From assembly GCF_023343835.1 (NCBI RefSeq), contig NC_064436.1, forward strand, positions 53,357,883 to 53,421,882: 64,000 nucleotides of DNA, in the 5' to 3' direction. Below, one piece after another: positions 48,051 to 58,310 of the stretch. Position 1 is the first letter of the stretch; every line of letters starts with the position of its first letter. The stretch comes from Lagopus muta. Lineage: Eukaryota; Chordata; Aves; Galliformes; Phasianidae. The position numbers and the translations under genes are program-made. The notes under the pieces are model-generated. The model searched no databases. It had not been told where the DNA came from and worked only from the letters and a program-made list of their open reading frames with translations.

Positions 48051-51040
48051 AGCAGAGCAGAGAAGAGAGAAGAAAATGATAAAACAGTTCAGGAAAACTG
48101 TATAGATTTGCTATAGCTGAGCTTGTCAATCATGGACAGGAGTAAGTAATAATATAGGAGTGGAATTGGAGGAATATATACTGTCAGAAGGATAACTGTG
48201 GAATAATTACTAGACAGCTAAGGCAGAGGAAGTTTTACAGCCAGATTTTCCATGATCCAGCTCCAGGAGTTGACACCCCTGAGCTGGATACTGCCTTAGT
48301 CCATCTTCCTCAGATGCCTCCCTGTTCTCTCTAATTATTTTTATCTTTAATTATTTTTGTTCTTCAATGGAAGAATCCCTGCAGTCAACTTGCCTGCCCA
48401 CTGTTTATCAATGGACATATTTTCCAGAGCAGATGAGACAAAAGTTGCTCCACAGTTTGAATATAGACACAAGCTAGTAGCCCACATGGATAAAAATGTC
48501 TGGTCTTTGTCTGAAATTGCATTTGGGTTTGTACTCACAGAGACCTGCAGCAATATACATTTCTGCTGGATAGTGTGTAGTTATTTAAAATACAGCAGAA
48601 AATTTCCTTCTTGGGGTTTGTCAACACTCACATACAAAGTTTTTCATTTAAGTTAAATTAGATGTACAATAAAGGCAGCATTCTGAGGATTTAGATCAAT
48701 GAGATGTCCTTCTCCCCACGTATGTACTGACATGTAGAGAAATAATAAAGGGAGAGGACACCAATTATTTGAGGAAGATACTTTCAAAACTTAGTTAATA
48801 TTTTCCTGCAGGTATATATGTAAAGGTTTATAATGAGACTAGGCATGGCACAAAGACTTAGAATAGCCTACAGAGCAGATATGGTAAGCGATTTGGAGGA
48901 GAAAATGTATGTATTTACATATATGCACACATCCCAAATGTATATACCTCATCCCAAACCTGCTCTATATATGTTTATATAAACGTATACATTTGATAAT
49001 CTTGTAGTTACTTAGAAAAACACTCTACTTTGGCATTATTATACAGTAGTCCAAAGCTACCAAAACCCTAACACATCCATGACAAAAACACGACCTAGGC
49101 TTACTCCTACTTAAAAAAGAAAATCAAAATGTATTCAGAATTTTATATTATGGTCTGTTTTTTTTAGATTTGATTTTAATATTTCTCACATAATCTAATC
49201 TGAAATTTCCTGCAGTCTCTAAATAATACCTTGTGAACAAGATTTTTCAGCATGAAAAGGCATAAAATTGAAGTTGATAGTTCTGGCTTTCTTCACTGAA
49301 CTGCAAACAAAAATTAAATAGGTAAGAACACTGTACAGTTATGGTTTGAGCAAATACATACACATCAGGTTTAAAGACAGAGTGAGTGTGAATAGAATCT
49401 GGGGGCGTGCTACTGGCATAATACTTATAATATTTAAAAGAAGCTTTACTTGCTTCAAACACCTTAAAGAAACAGAGGTTGTAAAATGAATCACTAATTG
49501 TAACTGAGCTTTTCTAGTAACTTCATCAGAAATACTTTTCCTTCCTCATTTTTTTCGTTTCTCCACTTTACAAGACTAAAAAATGAATGCTACAGAATAG
49601 AGGGAAAATACTGAGAGAAATTAGGTATCCAAGAAACAATGCAGTAGCCTCTGCATTTACACTGCTTTGTTTGTGCAAAGAATGCTTATCATCAATGACG
49701 GTGATTACAGGAAGGATGAAACCAGTATGCATGAAATTGCATATGTAAGATAATGACTTCAGAGGCACGAACTATTGAAGTAATCATCCACATTCGCTAC
49801 AAATTCTCTAATGTTTGTAAAAGTAAAATTGGCAATGCATCAACTAAGTGTATCTTTTTCATAGGCAATGATTACATCCCAAAGATCCAACTTCCAATGT
49901 ATTTGCCTTATTTGTAAGCCCCTGGATATCTGGGGAATGCCATAGCGTCCAAACTAGCTGAGGTTGGCTGCCAAGTGAATGTAGAGAATTCTGAGCAGAA
50001 TTTGTTCTTGGGGTTTTGCCTATTCCTTCTTTTGAGAGTTGAATGTTCTCCTTAGCAGCTTTAAACAGTTTTGTAATGTAAGCAAAGACTGAACAATTAA
50101 AATGAATTTAAAACTTACATGCTTTCTGTCACATTAACTCCCTGCACAATGTAATATTGTATAAACATAAGCAAATAGTCCAAACTAGCTAAAGCAATTG
50201 TTCCTTGGTGTGTGTTTTCTTAAGAATTACATAGAAAAAGCATGGCAAGATCAATAATTCTATCTAGTAACAGCACATCTGTGGTGGAACTCTGGAAACT
50301 ACTATTTATTTTCAGTGTTTGAATAACATTTTGAAATGACTTTCTATGGAAATACTATCAAATGCTACCAAGAAAGCTCAGTATAGCAGTTGAAATAAAT
50401 CCAAGTATTTGGCATCGCTATTCTGTTTCTCAGAAAAAATAAAAACCAACAACCTGACTGCAGTCCAAAATGCAAAGATAATTTGGCCAATTTGCAAATA
50501 AATATAAACATTCCACAAATCAAGACCGATAGCAGAATTTCAACTTCTGCAAGTTGTCTTTCCTCATACTTCCTCTTACTTGGTTCAATAATTAATCTAA
50601 ACTGGTAGCTAGCAGAGTTTCAGTGAAGCAATAAATAAATAAATAGGGCCTGGAGATTGTCACAATATAAAGAGCAAGAGTCAAACAACTTTAGAATACT
50701 TAATTGTGTACAGCAAAATAGCCACAAGTCTGACTTAAAATCACACTTTCATCCTAGGAGTCCTGGAACTTGAGCAGCACAGTCCATTATCTCACAATCT
50801 CATTCCCCTTCTAATCCTTCCATGCAAAATCATGACAATAGAAAAACAGCAAAATTCTGAACATCCTATAATCTTTTTTTTTTTTTTTCAATCAAAATTC
50901 TACTTGGATTCTTTCAAGGAGGTTATTTTATTCCTTTTGGAGATTTCTGGTAGGAATTTGTTGATGTTGTATCTATGTTGTAACCAGAAGTAATAGTAAA
51001 AAGGCCTTCTAAATGAGACACGCATCCCCTAACATTTTTA
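48051..51040. other. Intergenic interval, nothing firmly recognised
   Basis: About 3 kb of AT-rich sequence. The single point of note is an acceptor-like TTTGTTTGCAG followed by a short open minus-strand segment (49247-49300), mentioned under the putative transcript. Confidence 0.7.
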
Positions 51041-51089
51041 GAAGGTCAAAAAGGCCAAGTGCAAGGTGATGTACTTGGGCCAGGACACA

Positions 51090-51304
51090 AACTCACAGAA
51101 CCAGAATTGCAGGGGGTGGAAAGGACCTCAAGAGATCATCAAGTCCAATCCCCCTGCTAAAGCAGGTTCCATAAAATGGGAAGGTGTTCAAATGGGTCTT
51201 GAATGACTCCACAACCCCTCTGTGCAACCTGTTCCAGTGTTCCATCACCCTTACCACAAAGAAGTTCTTTTGCATGTTGTATGGAACTTCCTATGTTCAG
51301 GTTT
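51090..51304 (-). mobile_element. CR1 LINE 3' fragment (minus strand), nested
   Basis: Reverse-complemented CR1 end: cctcaagagatcatcaagtc, then cccctctgtgcaacctgttc and accacaaagaagttcttttg. It sits inside the plus-strand CR1 copy. Confidence 0.88.
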
Positions 51305-51576
51305 TCATAGAATCATAGAATCACCAAGGTTGGAAAAGACTTACAAGATCATCCATTCCAACTGTCCAACCAATTGCCTGTCACCAATAGTTCTCAGTAA
51401 ACTATGTTCCTCAACACAACCTCTAAACATTCATTGAATATCTCCAGGGTTGGTGATTCTTATCCACCAAGAAGAGCCTGGCCTCATCCATTTGCCTCCC
51501 ATCTCCCTTTAGGTATTTATAAACATTAATCAGATCTCTCCCTCAGTCTTCTTTTCCCAAGGCTGAGCAGACCTAT
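51305..51576 (-). mobile_element. CR1 LINE 3' fragment (minus strand), nested, second copy
   Basis: Starts with the reverse-complemented tail catagaatcatagaatcacc and runs to cttttcccaaggctgagcag. It lies directly end to end with the preceding minus-strand CR1 copy. Confidence 0.88.
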
Positions 51577-52414
51577 GTTACCCTGGGGCAATCCCAGATA
51601 TGAGTACAGCCTGGCAGAAGAACTTAGAGGAGCCCCATGGAAAAGGGGGTCTGGTGGATGTCTTTAGTGGCTGGAAAGCTGCCTAATGGCTGAAAAGTTG
51701 TCTGATAGTGGCTGGAAAGCTGCCTTGGAAAGGGACCTTGGTGTACTGATGGACAGTTGGCTGAATATGATCTAGCAGTGTGCCCAGGTGGCCAAGAAGG
51801 CCAATGGCAACCTGGCTTGTATCAGGAATGTTGTGGTGAGCAGGACTAGGGAAGTAATCTTGCCCCTGTACTAGGCATTGGTGAGGCCTCACCTCGAGTA
51901 CTGTGTTCAGTTTTGGACATCTCAGTACAGAAAGGACATTGAGGTGCTGGAGCAGGTCCAAAGAAGGGCAACAAGGCTTGTGAAGAATATGTCCTACGAG
52001 GAGCTGCTGAAGGAACTGGGGCTGTTCAGTCTGGGGAAAAGGAGGCTGAGGGGAGACCTTATTGCTCTCTTCCAATATCTGAAACGTGCTTACAGCGAGA
52101 GCAGGGTTCATCTCTTGTCACTGGTGACAGGTGACAGGACGAGGGAAATGGCCTTAAGTTGTGTCAGGGTAGGTTTAGGTTGGATATCAGGAAAAACTTC
52201 CTTACTGAAAGGGTTGTTAAGCACTGGAATAGGCTCCCCAGGGAGGTGGTTGGAGTCACCATCCCTGGATGTGTTTTAAAACCATTTGGATGTGGTGCTC
52301 AGGGACATGATTTAGAGGAGGGTTCTTAGGGTAGCATGGTTAGGTTGTGGTTGGACTCGATGATCTTTAAGGTCTTTTCCAACCTGAGCAATTCTATGAT
52401 GTTATGATTCTATG

Positions 52415-52645
52415 AAAGCTGGACACGAGCCTGTAGTGAGTGCTTGCAGCCCAGAAGGCCAACTGGATTGCATCAAGAGAGAGGTGGCCAGAAAGGTGAA
52501 GGAGTTGATTGTCTCCCTCTGCTCTGCCCTTATGAGGCCCTGTCTGGACTACTACATCCAGGCATGGTGCCCCCAGCAAAAGAAAGACATAAAGCTGTTA
52601 GAGAAGATCCAGGGGAAGGCCATAAAGAGCCTGAAGAGATTATTT
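52415..52645 (+). mobile_element. CR1 LINE internal fragment
   Basis: Older plus-strand copy joined to the end of the previous one. It contains cttgcagcccagaaggccaa and a stretch reading YYIQAWCPQQKKDIKLLEKI, the CR1 region before the C-terminus. The 3' end is absent. Confidence 0.8.
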
Positions 52646-54262
52646 TCTTTTATAAACACCCTGGTGCATTGAGTGACCTGTGCCAAATCACTTCACATTC
52701 CTAGGCTTCATTTTTTTGTCTCTAACTTGAAAATCATAGTGACTGTGGTTAAAATAAAATAACCTCTTTTGTACACTTCTTTAAGGTCTACTAACAAAAA
52801 CTACTAGCAGTAAAACGATAGTGACTATTATGGGTCTTCACTGGAGAATTAAAAAGAAAAGACTACGGTTCTTGATTGTTACACATAGGGTTTTTTTCAA
52901 CAGTCTATTCTGCTTCTGAGATTTATTAAGGAGTTTAGTACTGACAAGAACAGTTATATCATTACCTTGTAGGTGTCATGACACGTTTTTCACCCTTACA
53001 CTGATGAGTTTGGATGATTAAATAAACTGGTCTTCACAGCAGTTATTCTGAAAACCTAAAGGGGCTCGAGGTCAGATCACCTTGAAAAAAAACCTACCTG
53101 AATGTAATATACTTTAAATAAATGTAATAAAATAGATGTGCTCCTGAGAATTTTGTGAGTTCTCCAAAGGTGTGGCCTTATTCAAATCTCCTTGTGGTTT
53201 ATGAGAGTAATTCCACAGAATCAATGGCCTAATGCCAGCATAACTCTTTTGAGAACAGAACTAGACCGTGACTTTCCATATATATTTCTTCTAACTCATC
53301 TGTCTTATTTCATTTGCCAAGACAAATGAAAGACCTGGCAACAAACCCAAAACTGTTTGTAGGTATTGTAGAAGATAGAGCTAAGATTTTCCAAATTCAT
53401 AATTTTACAAGTAGACTTTCTATTTAGAATAAGAAAAGGTCTTTGGTAAATTAGTGAGGAAAACAGACGCTTAACCTTCAAGCAAATCTATGAGGAAAAT
53501 GTAAATTGATGCAGTTTGATTTTGGATAAGAAAGGTATGGTACACATAGCAGGGAATGATAGAGCACACTACCTGTTTTGGTACTAAACTGGTGTGTTCA
53601 TTATATGACATAGCAGAAAAAAATATATAATTAAAATTAAAAAAAAAACAAAAAAAAACAGATCCTTTTGTTATCTTCTCTACTTCAAATATTGGGACAA
53701 ACATTGTATACATCTCTCTAGACTACCTGCAGAGGTTCATTATGCTACTGTGATACCTACATTATTTCTTCATTATCAAAGCCAATTTTATTAATAAATC
53801 AGTGTAGTTAATAAGGCAGCCTTCTCTAAGGAAGTTCTTGCCTAAAATTCCCAACATCCCAAATTATGGTATGGTAGGACAACCATTTATGTTTTGTTTC
53901 TCCTAAATAATAAAATGACATTTATGGTTAACAAGCATTTCATTTAAACAGTTTCTTTTTTTCTTTCTTAAAGCTTGTAGGGAGACAATGAAATGGTACT
54001 GATCAGCTAGAAAGAGAGTGATCTATTATCATGCAATTAGTCAAATGTATTAGAGAGAAATTATGTTAAAAAGGCAACTCAAAACTGTCCAAATACTGAG
54101 ATTGTTGGCTGTACATTTGAGTAAATCTATGCAAAAAATGCCTAGAAAAACAAAAACATTTGATCTTAGTATGTCTTATGCAGAAATCAACTCCAAAAAG
54201 GGAGTTGAGTTCATAGCAAATTCTTACTCATTTAGTCTGGCAATTTAGCCAGCAGATACTGA

Positions 54263-54380
54263 ATCCAGCTCAGTCCAGGACCAGATGGTATTCATCCAGA
54301 AGTTCTAAAGGAAATAGTAAAATTATTAAATATGACCTCTTGCAAACATAATGCCAATATTCAAACAGAGTTACAGTGAA
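54263..54380 (+). mobile_element. Ancient LINE reverse-transcriptase scrap
   Basis: An open stretch reading IQLSPGPDGIHPEVLKEIVK carries the GPDGIHP.VLKE signature seen in CR1/L3-type LINE reverse transcriptases. It is followed by decayed sequence and a stop. No other LINE landmarks are recognisable nearby, so it is old. Confidence 0.5.
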
Positions 54381-55405
54381 AACCTTTGAGATGAAGAGCC
54401 AGTTTATAAACTTGGCATCCACAGAAATAAATCTAGTGGGTACTGTAATAACACATACAAATCTCTGAACACCTGGTCTACACTACAGGATTTTTAAATG
54501 GCAGTCCTAACTTTCATGAGTGCTGCAGGCTTTGTGTTTTGTTTCTTCAGTGTGGAACATGGTCTATGCTGTGCTAAGGGCATAGCCCATGTAACTGAGC
54601 TGCTGTATCACTTCTGGGTCTGTATCTTCATTGCTTCTCTAACGGGAGTTTCCCAAGCCCTGGATAATTCAACATACGCAGCAATCAGTGTTTACAAATA
54701 GTCTTGAAATACCAATCTAGGCTGAAGGATCGAAGTTGGCATGGACTTGGATGCCAGAAAGAATCAGGAGAATCATGGAAGTGGTATTTCAGTAGTAAAG
54801 AGACATCATAGACAAGTAGGAGGCCATTGTTTTAGAGTAAAGCAGGGAACAACATAAAAAATAGATGTGAAAAGGAATTACGAATGGAGCCCCATAGGAA
54901 GCCTTGCCTCAGCCATTCATCACTTTTAGAAATGTACCACAAAATGGAAAAAAGGAGTGAGATGAAAGAATTTTCAGCTGATGCTAGAACAATCAAGGAG
55001 AGAAGAAGAAAAGCTGACTATGAAGAGGTGCAAGAAGCTCTTTCTAAAATAAAAATCACTGCAATGTAGAAAACAAACATAATTCTTCATGAATATTGTA
55101 GAGCTCTAAGCTAGTTATCACTATGCAGGAAAGAGATTGCTGTAGTTACAATATTATTCTTCCATGTAAACATCAGTTCAATTCTCAGTAGTTATAAAAA
55201 AGGCAAATAGGATTACAGGAATTATCAGGAAAGGAACAGAGAAAGAAAAAAACCCACAAAAATTCAATATTCCATTATTAAAATCCTTGGTTTCTCTTCA
55301 GATGTTAGCATCTGTGAAAAGCTGTACATGAACTAGAAAAGGTTTAGATCTGGGCCACAGTGCTCAGGGAAGAAACAGCTTATACACAAGGCATGAATAA
55401 CTAAC

Positions 55406-56937
55406 CTCATGTTCTTCAGACATGATAAAGTCATGACAGCTATGGAGAAGTTGGCTCAGAATGGTAATTCGCTGTAATGGTGCTTTGAGAGACAACTCAC
55501 TCTGCTTCTTCCCTGGAGTCTTCATAGATGACACTTGGAAATCTAGCCCAGCAAATCTGGAAGCCCAGCAGACAGTAAATTCTCAGTCTCAGTCTGTATC
55601 TAACAAAAGAAGACATCATCTTTCTATTTAATATACCACTGCTTCCTCAAGGCACAGAGCAAAAATAATGTAAAACTCATCAGAACACCAGCAACTAACC
55701 CCAAAAGTGCAGTGGTATAACCAGTATAAAAGCTGCAGATGAAAAATGAATTGAGAAAGAATCCAACTCCAAGCAGCAATACATCTGGTAAAAGGTAATG
55801 AAGGAAATACTGCTAATACCAGTCAACACAAACGAAACTGAAAACACATCCAATCATTTCTCTAACACAGATCTAATAGAAGGTGCCAGGAAACCAGAAA
55901 GAAGTTTTCCACATTAAAAATAAGCCTAGAACAACAATTTGACATCTTGCTTACAGAAAGACTCTAACTCCATTACAGGTTATTTAATTCAGTAAAGGAA
56001 TTGCTAAACACAATTACCCAGCCTGTGGTTTGCAGCAGGTCAGAGTATTATAATAATTGAAAATAATTATAATAGCTTCTTTTGACATGCAAAGGTCTCA
56101 GACAGAAAAAATGAGAGAGCTCAAAATCGTTCACTGAATGCTGCTTTATGACTGCTCTAAAATTTGAAGACTTAAATGAAACGACTCAGATACAGATACT
56201 GAAAGCAAGGCACATCTTAGAAAAGCAGATAGATGCTAGAAAATTTGGTCTGAGTTTGTTTTGTTTTGATTTTCCTTTTATAGGAAGTCATTTTCAAAGG
56301 AAAGAGAAGTTGTTAACTAGAAGTTTTGGCAACTTAGACTAGAATTTCTGCATCTTGCTGTCTCTGAGGAGTGAGAAAGCAATCTAAACCCAGAAGTCCT
56401 TTCCAAGAAGTATACAGGGCTTTTCCTGTGGATTACCACCACCGAATCAGCACCTGTCTTAGCTGCCACTCAGATGTTAGGGATATCATACTATGAAATA
56501 CTGGAACAATTCAAAATAAATCTGAACTGCTATTCAAAATAATCTGAACTATCATTCAAAACTAAATCTGAAAAAAAAAAAATCTGTGCTTAATTAAATA
56601 GGCAAATCTGTCATTTAATGCTGGTTAATAGCATCCATCAAGGTAGTCCTTAAAACATGCAAAAAAATTACAGATGAATTAGGCAGCTAAAAGAGAGCAA
56701 GATTTTTCAGAGTTCAGCACTTAAAGTTCAAGCTTAATGGTCAATTATTGCAAAAATGGAGACAAAATTCAACTTTTATTTCTTCAGTATCATTTTTTGA
56801 AAGCCACAAGTAGAAAGATAAAAGTAAGATTAATTTCCTACCTGTGTGATATACCTTTGAGGCTGAAAATGAATTCTACTGGACTTAATGTTTCCTTCTG
56901 ATGAGACATTTTGTACACCCTGTCTGCAAGTTTGATC
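55406..56937 (-). other. Putative spliced transcript: two exon-like segments on the minus strand
   Basis: Segment A is 56842-56937, flanked by CAG before it and a strong donor CAG|GTAGGA after it. Segment B is 55406-55556, with acceptor GGGCTTCCAG|A and donor GAG|GTTAGT. A frame from the ATG at 56909 runs 22 codons in A, splits an AGA codon across the junction, and continues 50 codons through B without a stop. It contains SMKTPGKKQSELSLKAPLQR and ITILSQLLHSCHDFIMSEEH. I do not recognise the protein. A possible terminal segment is 49247-49300 (strong TTTGTTTGCAG acceptor, phase 0, stop after 17 codons), but this link is speculative. It could be a bird-specific gene, a lncRNA divergent to CCKAR, or chance. 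Confidence 0.35.
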
Positions 56938-56956
56938 CTGTTTTGTCTCAGATTAA

Positions 56957-56995
56957 AACCAAACCAAACCAAACAAACAACAACAACAACAACAA
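56957..56995 (+). repeat. (AAACC)n / (AAC)n microsatellite
   Basis: AAACC units passing into AAC triplets, 20 bp upstream of the putative minus-strand segment A. Confidence 0.92.
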
Positions 56996-57934
56996 TTCAA
57001 CTACAAGAGCATGTAAAGGAAATTACTATAATAAAATTGCTACAGAAAAGGTAATTTAGAAATCGGAACTTTTCAATCTACTCTCCTGCATACCCCTTCC
57101 AAATATGGCACTGCAAGCCAAAGTTGGAGAGGGTGGAGAAGAAATCCAGGACTTTCAGTCATTGTATACCAACTTCAAGGGGTTAGGAACGTGCTATTAG
57201 GAACCTATTATTGCCCTGTGTATTTAAAAAGAGATCTTAAATCCACTGCTATGCTGAAAGTCCAGGACACTGTGGAGCACCAGAGAGGACAGTGTTTATG
57301 TATTCACAAAGCAGAACTCAGAGGAAAGGGCTTCTTTTAAACAGCCAAGGTTACATTTTGCACTAATGCGTAACTAATGCGCAGTATTTTATCAGCTTGA
57401 GTTTACAAGTCAAATAGAAGCCCATGCACGGAAAATATGTTTAGGCTTCTGCTTATATTAGCCAACAGTTCTAATGGCATATGTCCATAGAGCTCAATCC
57501 AGGAACACTGGCATTTGTGGCCTTATTGCGCTTTGGATCAGGGACACGAAAATCTTCAGTATAAAGTTAGCGCTTTGCTAAATGAGATAGATGAAACAGC
57601 TCTTGTTTTCCTGTTCTGAAAAATGTGAAGAAAAAATCACTTTCACGTAAGGCATGCAAAATCTTGGTGTTATTTTTCCTTTCTCTGCCTGTTTATTTAG
57701 TTCCTCTGGACATTTTAAGTGGTGTTGGTTGAGAGACGGATTTATCACTCTCATCATTCACCGGTTGTGATTTATTGGCTGTGGCACAGCAACCTCCCTC
57801 TGAGAAACGTTGCAGAGACGTGAGCAGAAGCAACCTTGCAAGGGGTTAACACTGTAATCTTTTTCTAGTCTGTTTATAATCCCAACAGTAGGCCAGTAAC
57901 AAAAGAGGGTGGATCTAAAAAAGTACAGGAGGGG

Positions 57935-57976
57935 ATGTGTGCATGTGTGCATATGTGTGAATGTATGTCTGCATGC
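57935..57976 (+). repeat. GT-rich alternating tract upstream of CCKAR
   Basis: An imperfect alternating purine-pyrimidine tract (gtgtgcatgtgtgcatatgt and following) lying 214-255 bp upstream of the CCKAR ATG. Confidence 0.85.
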
Positions 57977-58189
57977 TTGCCCTGCTTTTCTAAACTGCCT
58001 CGTATGGCATAAATCTTTTTCAGCCTGACCAGAGCGTTCCTGACGGATGGTTAAAGAACTTACTTGCACCTCTGCCTCTCTCGTATTCCTCTTGAAGACT
58101 TCATTCAGAAGATATCTGTTTACTGAAAGAATGGGCAGATAGTTACAAACCAGCCTTCTTCGTAGCAGCTAACCTGTGGATCCTGAAGG

Positions 58190-58310
58190 ATGGAAATAGT
58201 TGATGCTAGCTTCCTTGAGAACAGTACCAATATCACTGCTTTGCTGTGTGATATCCTCCTGGAAAATGAGACTTTTTACTGTGTGGATGATCCACCTTAT
58301 TCTTCTAAAG
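58190..58310 (+). CDS. CCKAR: CCKAR exon 1 (extracellular N-terminus)
   Basis: Encodes residues 1-40 plus one base: MEIVDASFLENSTNITALLC and onward, with three N-glycosylation sequons and two Cys (20 and 31) that correspond to the human N-terminal disulfide. The start has A at -3 and G at +4, a strong Kozak context. The donor is AAAG|GTAGGT. This is the least conserved part of the protein. Confidence 0.96.

Larger units (their letters stand above)
51041..52414 (+). mobile_element. CR1 LINE, plus strand, split by minus-strand CR1 insertions
   Basis: The first piece, 51041-51086, ends ...gatgtacttgggccagga. The sequence resumes at about 51577 with cctggggcaatcccagatat, the expected continuation of the CR1 reverse-transcriptase region. 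It then continues through an open stretch reading [20 protein letters not shown] to the 3' tail at 52414. This is a fairly long, non-functional copy. Confidence 0.85.
56938..58189. promoter_or_regulatory. CCKAR: CCKAR 5' flank and presumed promoter/5' UTR
   Basis: Sequence directly upstream of the CCKAR start. It is not a CpG island, unlike the TBC1D19 start, which fits a tissue-restricted gene. No convincing TATA box was found, so the transcription start is not placed. The last 400 bp are less AT-rich than the rest and contain the GT-rich tract. Confidence 0.5.

Noticed and set aside
47766..48129. Lys/Arg/Gly-rich plus frames and Leu/Pro-rich minus frame of up to 116 codons
   Set aside because: They are produced by the AAGGC minisatellite, whose units contain no stop codons; no splice or coding context.
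51878..52279. 133-codon plus frame and a 142-codon minus frame
   Set aside because: Remnant of CR1 reverse transcriptase and its shadow, not a host gene.
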